Positions 25,555 to 34,323 of a stretch of DNA of 58,787 bases are shown piece after piece. The notes beneath the pieces are model-generated. The model had not been told where the DNA came from. It ran no database searches and saw only the letters and a program-made list of their open reading frames with translations. Origin of the DNA: an uncultured Bacteroidota bacterium (GTDB lineage: Bacteria > Bacteroidota > Rhodothermia > Rhodothermales > Salinibacteraceae); NCBI GenBank assembly GCA_913056185.1, contig CAJXLV010000021.1, positions 1-58,787 of the forward strand, in the 5' to 3' direction. Made by a program: the position numbers and the translations under genes. The stretch's first letter is position 1; each line of letters starts with the position of its first letter.

Positions 25555-27519
25555 ATGTCGTACCGTTTCGTTCTCGGGACAGCCACATGTGTGGTTGCCT
25601 GTCTTGTGTTCGCCGTATCCTCCGCCACGGCCCAGTCTCTGGAACTCGAGCCGACCCGTCCCACCCTCCAAGTCGGCCAGAGCCAGCAGCTAAAAGCCTA
25701 TTACGTGGCCGACGGAAAGCGCATGCGCGACACGACCGTCCTCTTCTACGCCCGGGGCGACGGCGTGTCCACGTCCCGCACTGGACAGGTGACCGCGGAG
25801 GCGCCTGGCACCCACGAGATCATCGCACTACGGCCCGCCACTGAGACGCAGGACCGGATCAGTAAGCGCATCTCCGTGACAGTGTCGCAGCCGGCCGTTG
25901 CTGAGATCGTCTTCGACGCGCCGCCGGTTCCGGTGTACGCGGGCACACGGGTGACACTGTCAGTGAAGGCGCGGACCGCGACAAACCGTGAACGAGAGGA
26001 CGTGACGGTGCAGGTGGAGAGCAGCGCGCCCGAGGTGGCAACGGTGGACCGGCTGCATCGGATGACGGCCAAGGCCCCCGGGCGTGTGGTGCTCACCGCC
26101 CGCGCCGCGGGACAGACGGCTACCACAACCCTCGAGGTGGTTGCGAACCCGGTTGCGTCCCTCGACCTGAGCGGCGGGGCCGACTCGGCCCGCACGGGGG
26201 ACGTGCTCGACTTTGACGCCACGGCCCGCACCGAGGCCGGCACCGCCGTGGGCGACGCGCCGATCCGGTACGCGGTGCGCACCGATCACACCGAAGAGAT
26301 CGCGCCGGGGGCCACCGCCGAGATTGGATCCGACGGACGCTTCGTGGCGGAGGACGCCGGGCAGTACACCGTCGTGGCCACGAGTGGGCGGCACATCGCC
26401 ACGCACACCGTCACGATTACGCCTCGCGGCCTGGAGGGGGCAATCGAAGTTGTGGGCCGGGGGCGCGTCTCCACCGTACACACGTCCGACCTCTGGGTGT
26501 GGGAAGCACCGGATGGCCGCGACTACGCCATCACCGGCACCTGGGGCGGCGACGGCGAGGCCTACTTCTGGGACGTGACCGACCCGTCCAACATCACGCC
26601 GGTCGACACGGTCACCGTCGACGCCCGCACCGTTAACGACGTGAAGGTGAGCGACGACGGGCGCACCTGCATCATCAGCCGCGAGGGGGCGTCCGACCGG
26701 AAGAACGGCATGGTGATTCTCGACTGTTCGGACCCGACCGACGTGTCGATCGTCACCGAGTACACGCATCGCCTCACCGGCGGCGTCCACAACCTGTTCA
26801 TCTCCGAGGACCACGTCTACGCCCTCAGCAACGGCCGCCGCTACGAAATCATCAACATCGAGGACCGCGCGAGCCCGACCCGGGTCACCGACTTTGAGCT
26901 CGAGACGCCTGGTCATTCGATCCACGACGTATGGGTGGACGACGGCATCGCCTACTCCTCGAACTGGGACGATGGGATCGTGATGGTCGACGTGGGCAAC
27001 GGCGTGAAGGGCGGCTCGCCCTCGAATCCGGTGGAGATCGGGCGCTATGCCTATCCGAGCGGCTGGAACCACGCCGCGTTTCCGTACACCGATGCGGCGA
27101 CGGGCAAAGACTGGGTCGTCGCGGGCGACGAGGCCTTCCCCAACGGCCTCAACACCGAGAATGAGCCGACCATTCCCGCCGGCTGGCTCCACTTCGTCGA
27201 CGTGACCGACCCCGAGACCCCGTCCGAAGAGGCGCGGTACCGCGTGCCCGAGGCCGGCTCGCACAACTTCTGGGTGGACGGCGACACGCTCTACGTCGCC
27301 TACTACAACGCCGGCCTCCGCGTGGTGGACCTGTCGGGGGACCTGAAGGGCAATCTCTACGAGCAGGGCCGCGAGATTGCACACCTCAAGTCTTACGATC
27401 CCGAGGGGCGCATCCCCAATGCTGCAATGGCCTGGGGGCCGCAGCCGTACAAGGGGCACATCTTCTTCTCTGACTGGAACTCGGGCCTCTGGGCGGTGGA
27501 GCTCACGAGTGAAGAGTGA
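25555..27519 (+). CDS. Secreted Ig-like (BIG2-type) and LVIVD-repeat protein
   Basis: A 654-aa exported protein. A signal peptide (MSYRFVLGTATCVVACLVFAVSSATAQ) is followed by three Ig-like segments in about 30-290, with BIG2 features (LEPTRPTLQVGQSQQLKAYYV ... VTAEAPGTHEIIAL; EVATVDRLHRMTAKAPGRVVLTA). From about residue 300 to the end come LVIVD-type beta-propeller repeats (GEAYFWDVTDPSNITPVDTV; NGMVILDCSDPTDVSIVTEY; YEIINIEDRASPTRVTDFEL). Such proteins are cell-surface or periplasmic, and their ligands are unknown. Its stop codon lies within a 14-bp repeat array. The next gene, also a secreted propeller, follows after 100 bp. Confidence 0.85.
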   Translation: MSYRFVLGTATCVVACLVFAVSSATAQSLELEPTRPTLQVGQSQQLKAYYVADGKRMRDTTVLFYARGDGVSTSRTGQVTAEAPGTHEIIALRPATETQDRISKRISVTVSQPAVAEIVFDAPPVPVYAGTRVTLSVKARTATNREREDVTVQVESSAPEVATVDRLHRMTAKAPGRVVLTARAAGQTATTTLEVVANPVASLDLSGGADSARTGDVLDFDATARTEAGTAVGDAPIRYAVRTDHTEEIAPGATAEIGSDGRFVAEDAGQYTVVATSGRHIATHTVTITPRGLEGAIEVVGRGRVSTVHTSDLWVWEAPDGRDYAITGTWGGDGEAYFWDVTDPSNITPVDTVTVDARTVNDVKVSDDGRTCIISREGASDRKNGMVILDCSDPTDVSIVTEYTHRLTGGVHNLFISEDHVYALSNGRRYEIINIEDRASPTRVTDFELETPGHSIHDVWVDDGIAYSSNWDDGIVMVDVGNGVKGGSPSNPVEIGRYAYPSGWNHAAFPYTDAATGKDWVVAGDEAFPNGLNTENEPTIPAGWLHFVDVTDPETPSEEARYRVPEAGSHNFWVDGDTLYVAYYNAGLRVVDLSGDLKGNLYEQGREIAHLKSYDPEGRIPNAAMAWGPQPYKGHIFFSDWNSGLWAVELTSEE

Positions 27520-27549
27520 TCCGTGAAAAGTAATGCGTGAAACGTAAGG
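27509..27549. repeat. Degenerate 14-bp tandem repeat over the LVIVD-gene stop codon
   Basis: Three units in a 14-bp period, GTGAAGAGTGATCC, GTGAAAAGTAATGC and GTGAAACGTAAGG, run from 27509. The TGA stop at 27517-27519 lies within the first unit. They match the GTGAGGCGTGATTC units at the window's right edge. Confidence 0.7.
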
Positions 27550-27619
27550 AGGCAAGACTGGCCTCTTCCGCCGACCCGCAACGTTCAACGTGCCAACCGT
27601 TAACGCACCCCCCACTGCC

Positions 27620-28687
27620 ATGCACTTCTCCCGTTTTCTCGGACTCGCCGGTTTCCTCCTGGCCCTGACTGCTGCCCCCGCGCTCGCCCAACACTACTAC
27701 GCCTACGTCGCGTCCGAGTCGGCCGACGAGGTGGCCCTGGTGCGGTTTGATGCCGGCCCCGAACTGGCAATCGTCGAGGAAACCGTTCCTGTCGGCTACA
27801 TCGCGCCCGAGACGGAGGGGGCGCACGGCATGACGGTGGCGCCGGACGGGGAGCACTGGTTTGTGTCCATCGCCCACGGCACGCCCTACGGCCACGTCGC
27901 CAAGTACGAGACGGAGACGAATGCGAGGGTCGACACTGCCCACGTCGGCATGTTTCCGGCCACGATGGAGATCTCTTCCGCGACGGGCCTGCTCCACGTC
28001 GCGAACTTCAACCTCCACGGCGAGCCGGAGCCGGGCACCCTTTCCATCGTTGATGCCGAAACGATGACGGAGGTGGACCGAATTGAGACGGGCATCATGC
28101 CGCACGGCTCCCGCTTCGCGCCGGACGGGCATACCCACTACTCGGTGAGCATGATGGACGGGACACTCCACGAAATTGACGCGCTCACGGGCCGGGTTAC
28201 GCGCACCCTCACGACGGGGGAGGGCACGCCGAAGCCGACATGGGTGGATCCGCATCCCTCGCGGCCGCTGGCGTATGTGGCCCACAATGGGGCCGACGAG
28301 GTGGTCGTGGTGGACCGGGATGACTGGGCGGTGACGCAGCGGCTGCCGACGGGCGAGGGGACCGCGCCGTACAACCTGGAGGTGTCGCCGGACGGCACGA
28401 CGCTCGTGGTGTCCTACAAAGGGACTGGCGAGACGGGGATCTGGGACCTGGAGACGGGAACGCGCGCGGCGCGTTTGTCCAACAGTCAGTCCGTGACGCA
28501 CGGCGTCGTGATCTCGCCGGACAGCCGCTACGCCTTCGTCTCGGCGGAGGGGCGAGGCGACGACCCGGGTGCCGTCGATGTGTTTGATCTCCGTGCGAAC
28601 GAGCGGGTCGCCTCAGTGGAGGTGGGGCCCCAGGCGGGCGGCATCGCGTTCTGGAAGATGGAGGAAACGCTCCCCTCGGCCCAGTGA
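27620..28687 (+). CDS. Secreted YncE/YVTN-family beta-propeller protein
   Basis: A 355-aa exported protein. ATG 27620 (MHFSRFLGLAGFLLALTAAPALAQ) gives a good signal peptide; the GTG 30 bp upstream is less likely. The rest shows about seven 40-residue YVTN/cytochrome d1-like blades (YAYVASESADEVALVRFD; GAHGMTVAPDGEHWFVS; RPLAYVAHNGADEVVVVDRDDW; SRYAFVSAEG). Proteins of this type fold as seven-bladed propellers outside the cytoplasmic membrane. It is probably cotranscribed with the preceding LVIVD protein. The ligand is unknown. Confidence 0.87.
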   Translation: MHFSRFLGLAGFLLALTAAPALAQHYYAYVASESADEVALVRFDAGPELAIVEETVPVGYIAPETEGAHGMTVAPDGEHWFVSIAHGTPYGHVAKYETETNARVDTAHVGMFPATMEISSATGLLHVANFNLHGEPEPGTLSIVDAETMTEVDRIETGIMPHGSRFAPDGHTHYSVSMMDGTLHEIDALTGRVTRTLTTGEGTPKPTWVDPHPSRPLAYVAHNGADEVVVVDRDDWAVTQRLPTGEGTAPYNLEVSPDGTTLVVSYKGTGETGIWDLETGTRAARLSNSQSVTHGVVISPDSRYAFVSAEGRGDDPGAVDVFDLRANERVASVEVGPQAGGIAFWKMEETLPSAQ

Positions 28688-28720
28688 CAGTATTGAGTAG
28701 AGCGCGAGAAGAGCAGTCAA

Positions 28721-28751
28721 GCCCCCGGCTTTCGCCGGGGGGAGAAGTCAA
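28721..28751 (+). repeat. Solitary IS605-like right-end hairpin with AGTCAA
   Basis: GCCCCCGGC TTTC GCCGGGGGG is a strong hairpin with a 4-base loop, followed by AGAAGTCAA ending at 28751. It is nearly identical to the right end of the IS element at 4708-4732 over CGGCTTT-GCCGGGGG-AGA-GTCAA. It could also act as a terminator for the preceding gene, though no T-run follows. Confidence 0.55.
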
Positions 28752-28970
28752 CGGAAGAATAGGGGGCCGAGATGCGCCGTGAATGGATTTCAGCCCCACC
28801 AGGTCTCACGAACGAGCCCTGGTCGCCAAACGCTGTCGCGTGCAGGGGGAAGAAAGAGAAGACAGCAGAGTGTCGACTCTACAGCTACAGAGAGTCAATA
28901 TCTCTCAGCGACGATCCCGGAATTGAGCCTTGGGGCTCCACGCAGCGGTATGGACGTTGCGTTGTCACAC
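28752..28970. other. Gap between propeller gene and susD
   Basis: A weak 70-codon plus frame at 28772-28984 has no recognisable fold and a low-complexity make-up. I see no supported gene. This could be the remains of the element whose right end is at 28751. Confidence 0.4.
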
Positions 28971-30341
28971 CTACCTCTCGCTGAGGGGGCGGGCCAACTT
29001 CTCAAACACCTGCCCGCCGTCCAGTGCGGTCGGAATCTCATCGAGACGACCGTAGCGTCGGGCATCCACCCAGCGATGCCCCCCCTCCGCCCAAAGAGAG
29101 TAGCGCCGCTGAAACAAGATTTCGTCGATCAGCGCCTCTTTGCTGACCGAACCACTGTAGGGATCCAGCTCCCACGTCTCGCGGATAACGTCAATGGCAT
29201 CGACCGCATCGCCGAAGCGTTCAGTCTGGGTCTGCGCCTCTGCGTAGATAAGAATGAGTTCCTCATTACGGATGAACGGAAAGGGCGACTCGTTTGACTC
29301 GAACCGGTCATCCTGATAGAAAAGCTCAACGCCTGGCAGATCGCCGTTTGTAATTGGCTCATCGCGCCGAAAGAACTTGCGATCCACCCGCAGGTCACCC
29401 GGCAACGCGTCTTCAATCATCGAAGGATGCACCATCAGAATCTGGTTCGTGTTGGCGTTGCGCGGGTAGAAAAGCGGGTTGAACTGATCGGGGGGAGCAC
29501 CGAAGACGTGATAAGCCCCTTCGTTCATGCTCGCCTCCCCTGGCTCCAGTGACAGGAACGAGGCGTCAAGCGCGCTGAGCGCGCCCTCCCAGTCTTCAGC
29601 GTAGATGGCCGCCCGCGCCGCAATGGCGCGGTTGAGCTCCTGCATGGTTGAGGGGGTGTCAAAACCAGCGAAGCCGCTGGAGAGGGTAAAGGCAAACTCG
29701 CTTCCCGCGGTGCCCAACTGGCGGTTCGCATCGTCGAGGATGCTCCGGATTTCGGCGAGGGCATCGTCGTAGCTGAGGAAGGGTCCAGGGTTGAGCGGGT
29801 CCTCCACGTCGATACGAATCGAGCCTGGCGGGCTGCGGTCAGGGCCGCGCCACTGGCCGTTGAGCGCAATCAGATACTGATAGGCTTGGATCGTCTTTGC
29901 AAAACCGACGTAGCCGTTGCGCTCCTGGTCGTCGACAGCATCGGTGTTGTTGACCGCTTCGATTATGAAGTTTCCCTGTTTGATGGCGGCATAGGGCGTG
30001 TTAAAGGCATCGCCGTCGCCGAAAAACTCGGCATCCGGCGTGACGTCGTTTTGCCCCAGCCAGTTTGTGATGAAGCGCGGGTCGGAGGCGAATGTAGCGT
30101 AGACCTCGCGCCCAAACGATCCGTAGAGCTCGGTCACGCCAGTGGTGGCATTACGGTGGCGGCTTTCGAGGCCGGTCACCAGGTTTTGGAGCTCGCTTTG
30201 GCTCGCTCCACTTAACACCTCGCTGGTGGACGGACTGTTCGGGTCGGTGACGGTGTCGGGATCAAAGAAGTCGCAGGCGGTGACCGCAACGGCCAGTAGG
30301 GCAATGAGGCAGGCGTTGGATGTAAGACTAAGACGTTTCAT
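28971..30341 (-). CDS. SusD/RagB-family nutrient-binding lipoprotein
   Basis: A 456-aa outer-membrane lipoprotein. The start at ATG 30341 (MKRLSLTSNACLIALLAVAVTAC) gives a lipoprotein signal with lipobox VTAC. Helical repeats typical of SusD follow, and the C-terminal part contains the family block ILFQRRYSLWAEGGHRWVDARRYGRL. It caps the SusC channel encoded immediately upstream and binds substrate on the cell surface. It is shorter than typical SusD (about 500-550 aa). GC content is lower than in neighbouring genes. No hydrolase or sigma/anti-sigma pair is near, so the substrate is not predicted. Confidence 0.9.
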   Translation of the reverse strand: MKRLSLTSNACLIALLAVAVTACDFFDPDTVTDPNSPSTSEVLSGASQSELQNLVTGLESRHRNATTGVTELYGSFGREVYATFASDPRFITNWLGQNDVTPDAEFFGDGDAFNTPYAAIKQGNFIIEAVNNTDAVDDQERNGYVGFAKTIQAYQYLIALNGQWRGPDRSPPGSIRIDVEDPLNPGPFLSYDDALAEIRSILDDANRQLGTAGSEFAFTLSSGFAGFDTPSTMQELNRAIAARAAIYAEDWEGALSALDASFLSLEPGEASMNEGAYHVFGAPPDQFNPLFYPRNANTNQILMVHPSMIEDALPGDLRVDRKFFRRDEPITNGDLPGVELFYQDDRFESNESPFPFIRNEELILIYAEAQTQTERFGDAVDAIDVIRETWELDPYSGSVSKEALIDEILFQRRYSLWAEGGHRWVDARRYGRLDEIPTALDGGQVFEKLARPLSER

Positions 30342-30399
30342 GGTCACAGGATTGAATCTCACCAAGGGCTGGAAAGGAGGGACGCAGGCCGGCGGCTTA

Positions 30400-33300
30400 T
30401 CAGTATTCAAGCTCCAGGTGGAACGTGAGGCGCCGCGAACTCGGGTACGGCGTTACCTCCACCGACTGCGCCACGGGCTGCGTCCCAAAGACTGAGACTT
30501 CTGGATCGTAGCTGCTGTAGTCGCTGAATAGCAGAAGGTTCGATCCAGAAAAGCCCACTCTGGCGTTGCGAAGAATTCCATTGAAGGCCGTCTCGAGGAT
30601 GCTGCTCGGTAGCGTGTAGTAGATCGACGCCTCACGCAGCTTCACGTAGCTGGCGTCTTCGACAAACCGGGCCGCGCCCGGCCCGAACATGTCTGTGCGG
30701 TCGAGCCCGTTGGGCACACCGTCGCCGTCCTGGTCCTCGTTCCAATCGGCCGTCGTCCCCCCGATGTCGGAGAGGAAGCGGGAGAGATTGATGTTGTCGC
30801 CGCCCTTGCTCCAGTGCAATAGGAAGCTCACCTCCAGGTCCTGAAAGAGCGTAAACGAGTTTGAGAACGACATCTGGAAGTCGGGCTGGGCATCGCCGTA
30901 CACAGTGAAGGGGACCTCTTCGTCGGGGGTGGCGGGCGTGCCCACGATCGTCGTCGGGGAAAACCCTTCTCCGGTGTAATAGGTGCCCAGAGCGGCGCCG
31001 AAGCCCCCAGTCGTAAACGCAGGGATTGTCAGGTCAGTAATCTCCGAGTCGTTCTGCCAAAAAAGCGTCTTGGAGAACCAGGAAAAGTTATTTCGGCGGA
31101 CTGGAGAGAGGCTCAGCCCCAGCTCCACACCGGTGTTGCGCAGCGTTCCAGCGTTGGTCGCGATCGTGGTGACGCCGGTAGATACGGGGTTCTCCCGGTC
31201 TAAAATAAGGTCGTCGACAACCTTTCGGTAGTAGGTCGCTTCTAAGGCAACCCGCCCGTCGAGAGCGGACATGTCAGCACCGAACTCCAGTTCCCGCGCT
31301 CGTTCTGGATCAAGGTCCGGATCGATGCCCCGTTGCGAGACCGTAGAGCCCAGCCCTCCCCCGATATTAACGCTGTTGAGCGCCGAGAAGGTATCGCCAA
31401 ACTGAGGAAGACCGCCCGTCTCTCCGTAGGCCGTACGCAGCTTCATCTGGCCGATTGGATCGAAGCTCCAGAAGTCGAAATTGTGCAGATTGACCGCAAG
31501 TGACCCCTTCGGATAGAAGTAAAAGTCCTTCTGTTTTGCATTGAGCGTCGAGCGATCAAACCGGGCGCCGATCGTTCCGATGAGCTTATCGTCCCAGTTG
31601 ACCTCCTGCTGTCCGACATAGCCGATGTCGGCAATTTCGACAAACTGCTGGGAGAAGATCTCCTGGATCTGTCCGTTGAGTGGGTTGAGCTGGCCGGGCG
31701 CAAGTCCGCGCCCGCGCACGAGCTGGCGATCTTCATTCTGCGTGAAGCGGCTAAACCCAGCTTGTGTCGTCAGGTTGAATGGACCTGCGCCGGTCCCCAC
31801 CGTCTGGTTGTAGACGAGAAGGCCTTGCATATTTGTGCTAAGATTGCTCTCCTTCCCTTGAATCACATCCCCGGCGTTGGACTGGGCCTGCTGAAACTGA
31901 AAGAAGGGAGGGAAATACACCGTGCTGTTGCTATTCAGGTAGTCCAACCCCCCATTCAGATCTAACGATAGGGAAGCACTTTCGCCCTGAAGCAGATCCG
32001 CGTTCAGCGAGAACGACTGCAGGAAGCGGTTGACCTCCTGGTTGTTGGTCGCCTCGTTGATTAGCCGGAGCGGGTTCTCCGCAAAGTACGGGTTGTCCGG
32101 ATAGCTGCCGTCCTCCCTCTGCTGGAGCTGTGCGTAGGTCGGGGTGTAGGCCAGGGTGTAGCCCACCGAACCGCCCGTTGAGTTCTGGTTGCCCGTAAAC
32201 CCGCGATCGGAGTTGCTGTAGATGTAGTTTGAGCGCGAGGAGAGGCGCACCCGATCCCCTAAGCTGTGATCGATGTTCGCGCGAACGGTCTTCCGGGCAA
32301 AGCCGGTGTTTTCGATGATGCCTTCCTCATCTTTGAGGCCGCCAGACACGTAAAACTGCGTCTGCTGGTCTCCGCCGGAAATCTCAAGTTGTGTATTTCG
32401 AGTTAGCCCAGTGTTGCCGTATATCTTCTCTTCATAATCTGTGAGATTGCCGGTCTGCCGAGCCTCATTGAAGCGCTCTTTTTCTCGCGCGGCGGCCGAG
32501 GTGCCCTCTCCATAAATTTGGTCGATCTTCGATTCACTCCAGGAGGCCACCCCGAGAAGGTTCAGCGCAGATACCGCGCCCAAGTCCTGCGAGAAGTTCA
32601 CACGGGTGTCCCCGCCGCTCCCGCTCTTGGTCGTGATGATCACGACCCCGGCATTGGCACGCTGGCCGTAGATGGCTGCGGCCGATGGTCCCTTCAGCAC
32701 CTCCAGGCTCTCAATCTCATCGGGATTTAAGTCGGCCAGCCGATTGGCTGCGTTGTCTTGGCTGGCGCCTCCGGCTCCGTCGACCGACGACCGACCCGTT
32801 GAAATCTGAGAATTGTTCACGTAAACACCGTCGATGATGTAGAGCGGCTGTGAGGAGCCAGCTCCCAGCGTGCTGATGCCGCGCATCTGGACGTTAATGC
32901 CCCCGCCGGGGGCCCCGCTCTGCGATGTGATCTTGACACCGGCCAGTTTGCCCTGCAAGGCCCCATCGAGTGTCGATGGCTCCACCGTTCCAGCGATATC
33001 TTCTTCGTCAATCTTGGTGACGGCGTTGGCGAGGTTTTCGCGCTTGACGGAGGAGGCCAGCCCTGTAACGACGACCTCGTCGATCCCGACCACATCCAGC
33101 TCCATAAACACCTGAATCTCGGTTTCGCCGTCCGGAACGGTAACCTCCTGGGTGGAGAATCCGACAAACGAAAATACAAGCGTCCGTTGATCTTCGGGAA
33201 GTTCAATGGTGAATCGTCCCTCCGAATTGGTGAGCGTGCCAATCTGTGTGTCCTGAACACGCACGTTCACGCCCGGAAGCGGAGATTCAGCCTCGGCATC

Positions 33301-33411
33301 AATGACGGTGCCTTCTACTGTAGTTTGGGCGACAGCAGCGGTCGACCAGCTCAGCAGAAGAAGCAGGATAAGCCATGTCCCAGTGCGGCACGGTAAGTTT
33401 TGGGTATCCAT
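30400..33411 (-). CDS. SusC/RagA-family TonB-linked outer membrane receptor
   Basis: A 1003-aa receptor. A signal peptide (TWLILLLLLSWSTAAVAQ) is followed by a carboxypeptidase-like beta-sandwich (VEGTVIDAEAESPLPGVNVRV ... SFVGFSTQEVTV), a TonB-box region (DEVVVTGLASSVK), a plug domain (LQGKLAGVKITSQSGAPGG; EIESLEVLKGPSAAAIYG) and the barrel, ending FHLELEY. It imports a substrate captured by the SusD protein 58 bp downstream. Base composition is clearly less GC-rich than in the rest of the window, which may mark transferred DNA. The ATG at 33411 is the natural start. Confidence 0.95.
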   Translation of the reverse strand: MDTQNLPCRTGTWLILLLLLSWSTAAVAQTTVEGTVIDAEAESPLPGVNVRVQDTQIGTLTNSEGRFTIELPEDQRTLVFSFVGFSTQEVTVPDGETEIQVFMELDVVGIDEVVVTGLASSVKRENLANAVTKIDEEDIAGTVEPSTLDGALQGKLAGVKITSQSGAPGGGINVQMRGISTLGAGSSQPLYIIDGVYVNNSQISTGRSSVDGAGGASQDNAANRLADLNPDEIESLEVLKGPSAAAIYGQRANAGVVIITTKSGSGGDTRVNFSQDLGAVSALNLLGVASWSESKIDQIYGEGTSAAAREKERFNEARQTGNLTDYEEKIYGNTGLTRNTQLEISGGDQQTQFYVSGGLKDEEGIIENTGFARKTVRANIDHSLGDRVRLSSRSNYIYSNSDRGFTGNQNSTGGSVGYTLAYTPTYAQLQQREDGSYPDNPYFAENPLRLINEATNNQEVNRFLQSFSLNADLLQGESASLSLDLNGGLDYLNSNSTVYFPPFFQFQQAQSNAGDVIQGKESNLSTNMQGLLVYNQTVGTGAGPFNLTTQAGFSRFTQNEDRQLVRGRGLAPGQLNPLNGQIQEIFSQQFVEIADIGYVGQQEVNWDDKLIGTIGARFDRSTLNAKQKDFYFYPKGSLAVNLHNFDFWSFDPIGQMKLRTAYGETGGLPQFGDTFSALNSVNIGGGLGSTVSQRGIDPDLDPERARELEFGADMSALDGRVALEATYYRKVVDDLILDRENPVSTGVTTIATNAGTLRNTGVELGLSLSPVRRNNFSWFSKTLFWQNDSEITDLTIPAFTTGGFGAALGTYYTGEGFSPTTIVGTPATPDEEVPFTVYGDAQPDFQMSFSNSFTLFQDLEVSFLLHWSKGGDNINLSRFLSDIGGTTADWNEDQDGDGVPNGLDRTDMFGPGAARFVEDASYVKLREASIYYTLPSSILETAFNGILRNARVGFSGSNLLLFSDYSSYDPEVSVFGTQPVAQSVEVTPYPSSRRLTFHLELEY

Positions 33412-34323
33412 AAATCACAATCAATCTGTGCAAAACGTATAAGCAGACGCAGCCCGGAGAGAGCTCGTGCAAGAACGAAAATCCCACCTATGAACGCTTT
33501 CGCGTGAGGACGCATTGGAGCTGCCAGAAAGATACAGTCTGTCCGGCGCTCATCTCCTTGGTCCACATCTCTGTAAGGGATCTCACAGCTCTACGCTATT
33601 GTCTCACGAAGGGGAAAGTGCTTTTTCGACGAAGCGAAGTATCAGCACGGATAAACAAAATGTCAAGTGAATAAATCAAAGCTGTGAAGACGGCCTGTTG
33701 CTCTCTCGGGTGGGCCTGCAGCTCAGCCCCTGAGGCGGCTACGATCTGGTGTATCGTGGGCCCCGCCACGCTCACCATGTTGGGGCCATTTGACGCATGA
33801 GTCGGGGAATGCCGGCTCAAGCTCCTAAGAAGAGCATGTTGATGGGCTGGAGACGGCTTTGCCTCAACGGATGAAGAGACAGGCTTCGGTCTGGTGGCGA
33901 CCACGGATCGGTGCCGACTTCTCTTCCGGCTGAAGCCGTCTGAAACCACTTCTTCCCTGCGGTCAGGGCGCTGGAAGATTCATCGCGCATCCGCACTCCT
34001 CCAAAGATATGCTCCCCGCAGGTACATCGAAGGCGGGAAGCAGCTGCGCGCGGCTATCGAGGGCCGCTGGTTCAGGCCTCTCCTTTTTGTCTTCCAGAGG
34101 TGCGTTTTTGCCTCAAAGGGGAGGCTCCTCAGGTCGCCTCGCCTCGGGCGAGCCACTGCCCGCCGCAAAAGGCTGCGACGCCATCGGGCACACCCGCCAG
34201 GTCGTTTGGCTTGAGGACACGGAAGTGACCGAACTCCTCCGGGCGGCCTTCGGGCCCCGCCCAGCCGGCTTTCTGGAAGAGGCGCCAGCTTCTCCGTATC
34301 GGAGGGGCAGATTTTTGTCGTTG
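33412..34323. other. 0.9-kb gene-free gap between susC and a flavoprotein gene
   Basis: Several overlapping open frames exist, but none shows a plausible fold. AT content rises around 33590-33680. A 9-bp inverted repeat AGACGGCTT/AAGCCGTCT brackets 33851-33941. The part next to susC should hold its promoter; TATACGTTTTG on the minus strand near 33431-33441 loosely recalls the Bacteroidetes TAnnTTTG box. Confidence 0.5.

Noticed and set aside
25960-27621. 553-codon antisense frame over the LVIVD gene
   Set aside because: No signal, fold or motif; the sense frame has a signal peptide and repeats.
28772-28984. 70-codon plus frame after the IS605-like hairpin
   Set aside because: No recognisable fold, no ribosome binding site, and it overlaps the end of susD.
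33851-33941. Possible short insertion bounded by 9-bp inverted repeats
   Set aside because: The repeats are short and there is no transposase or duplication; kept only as an observation in the gap entry.
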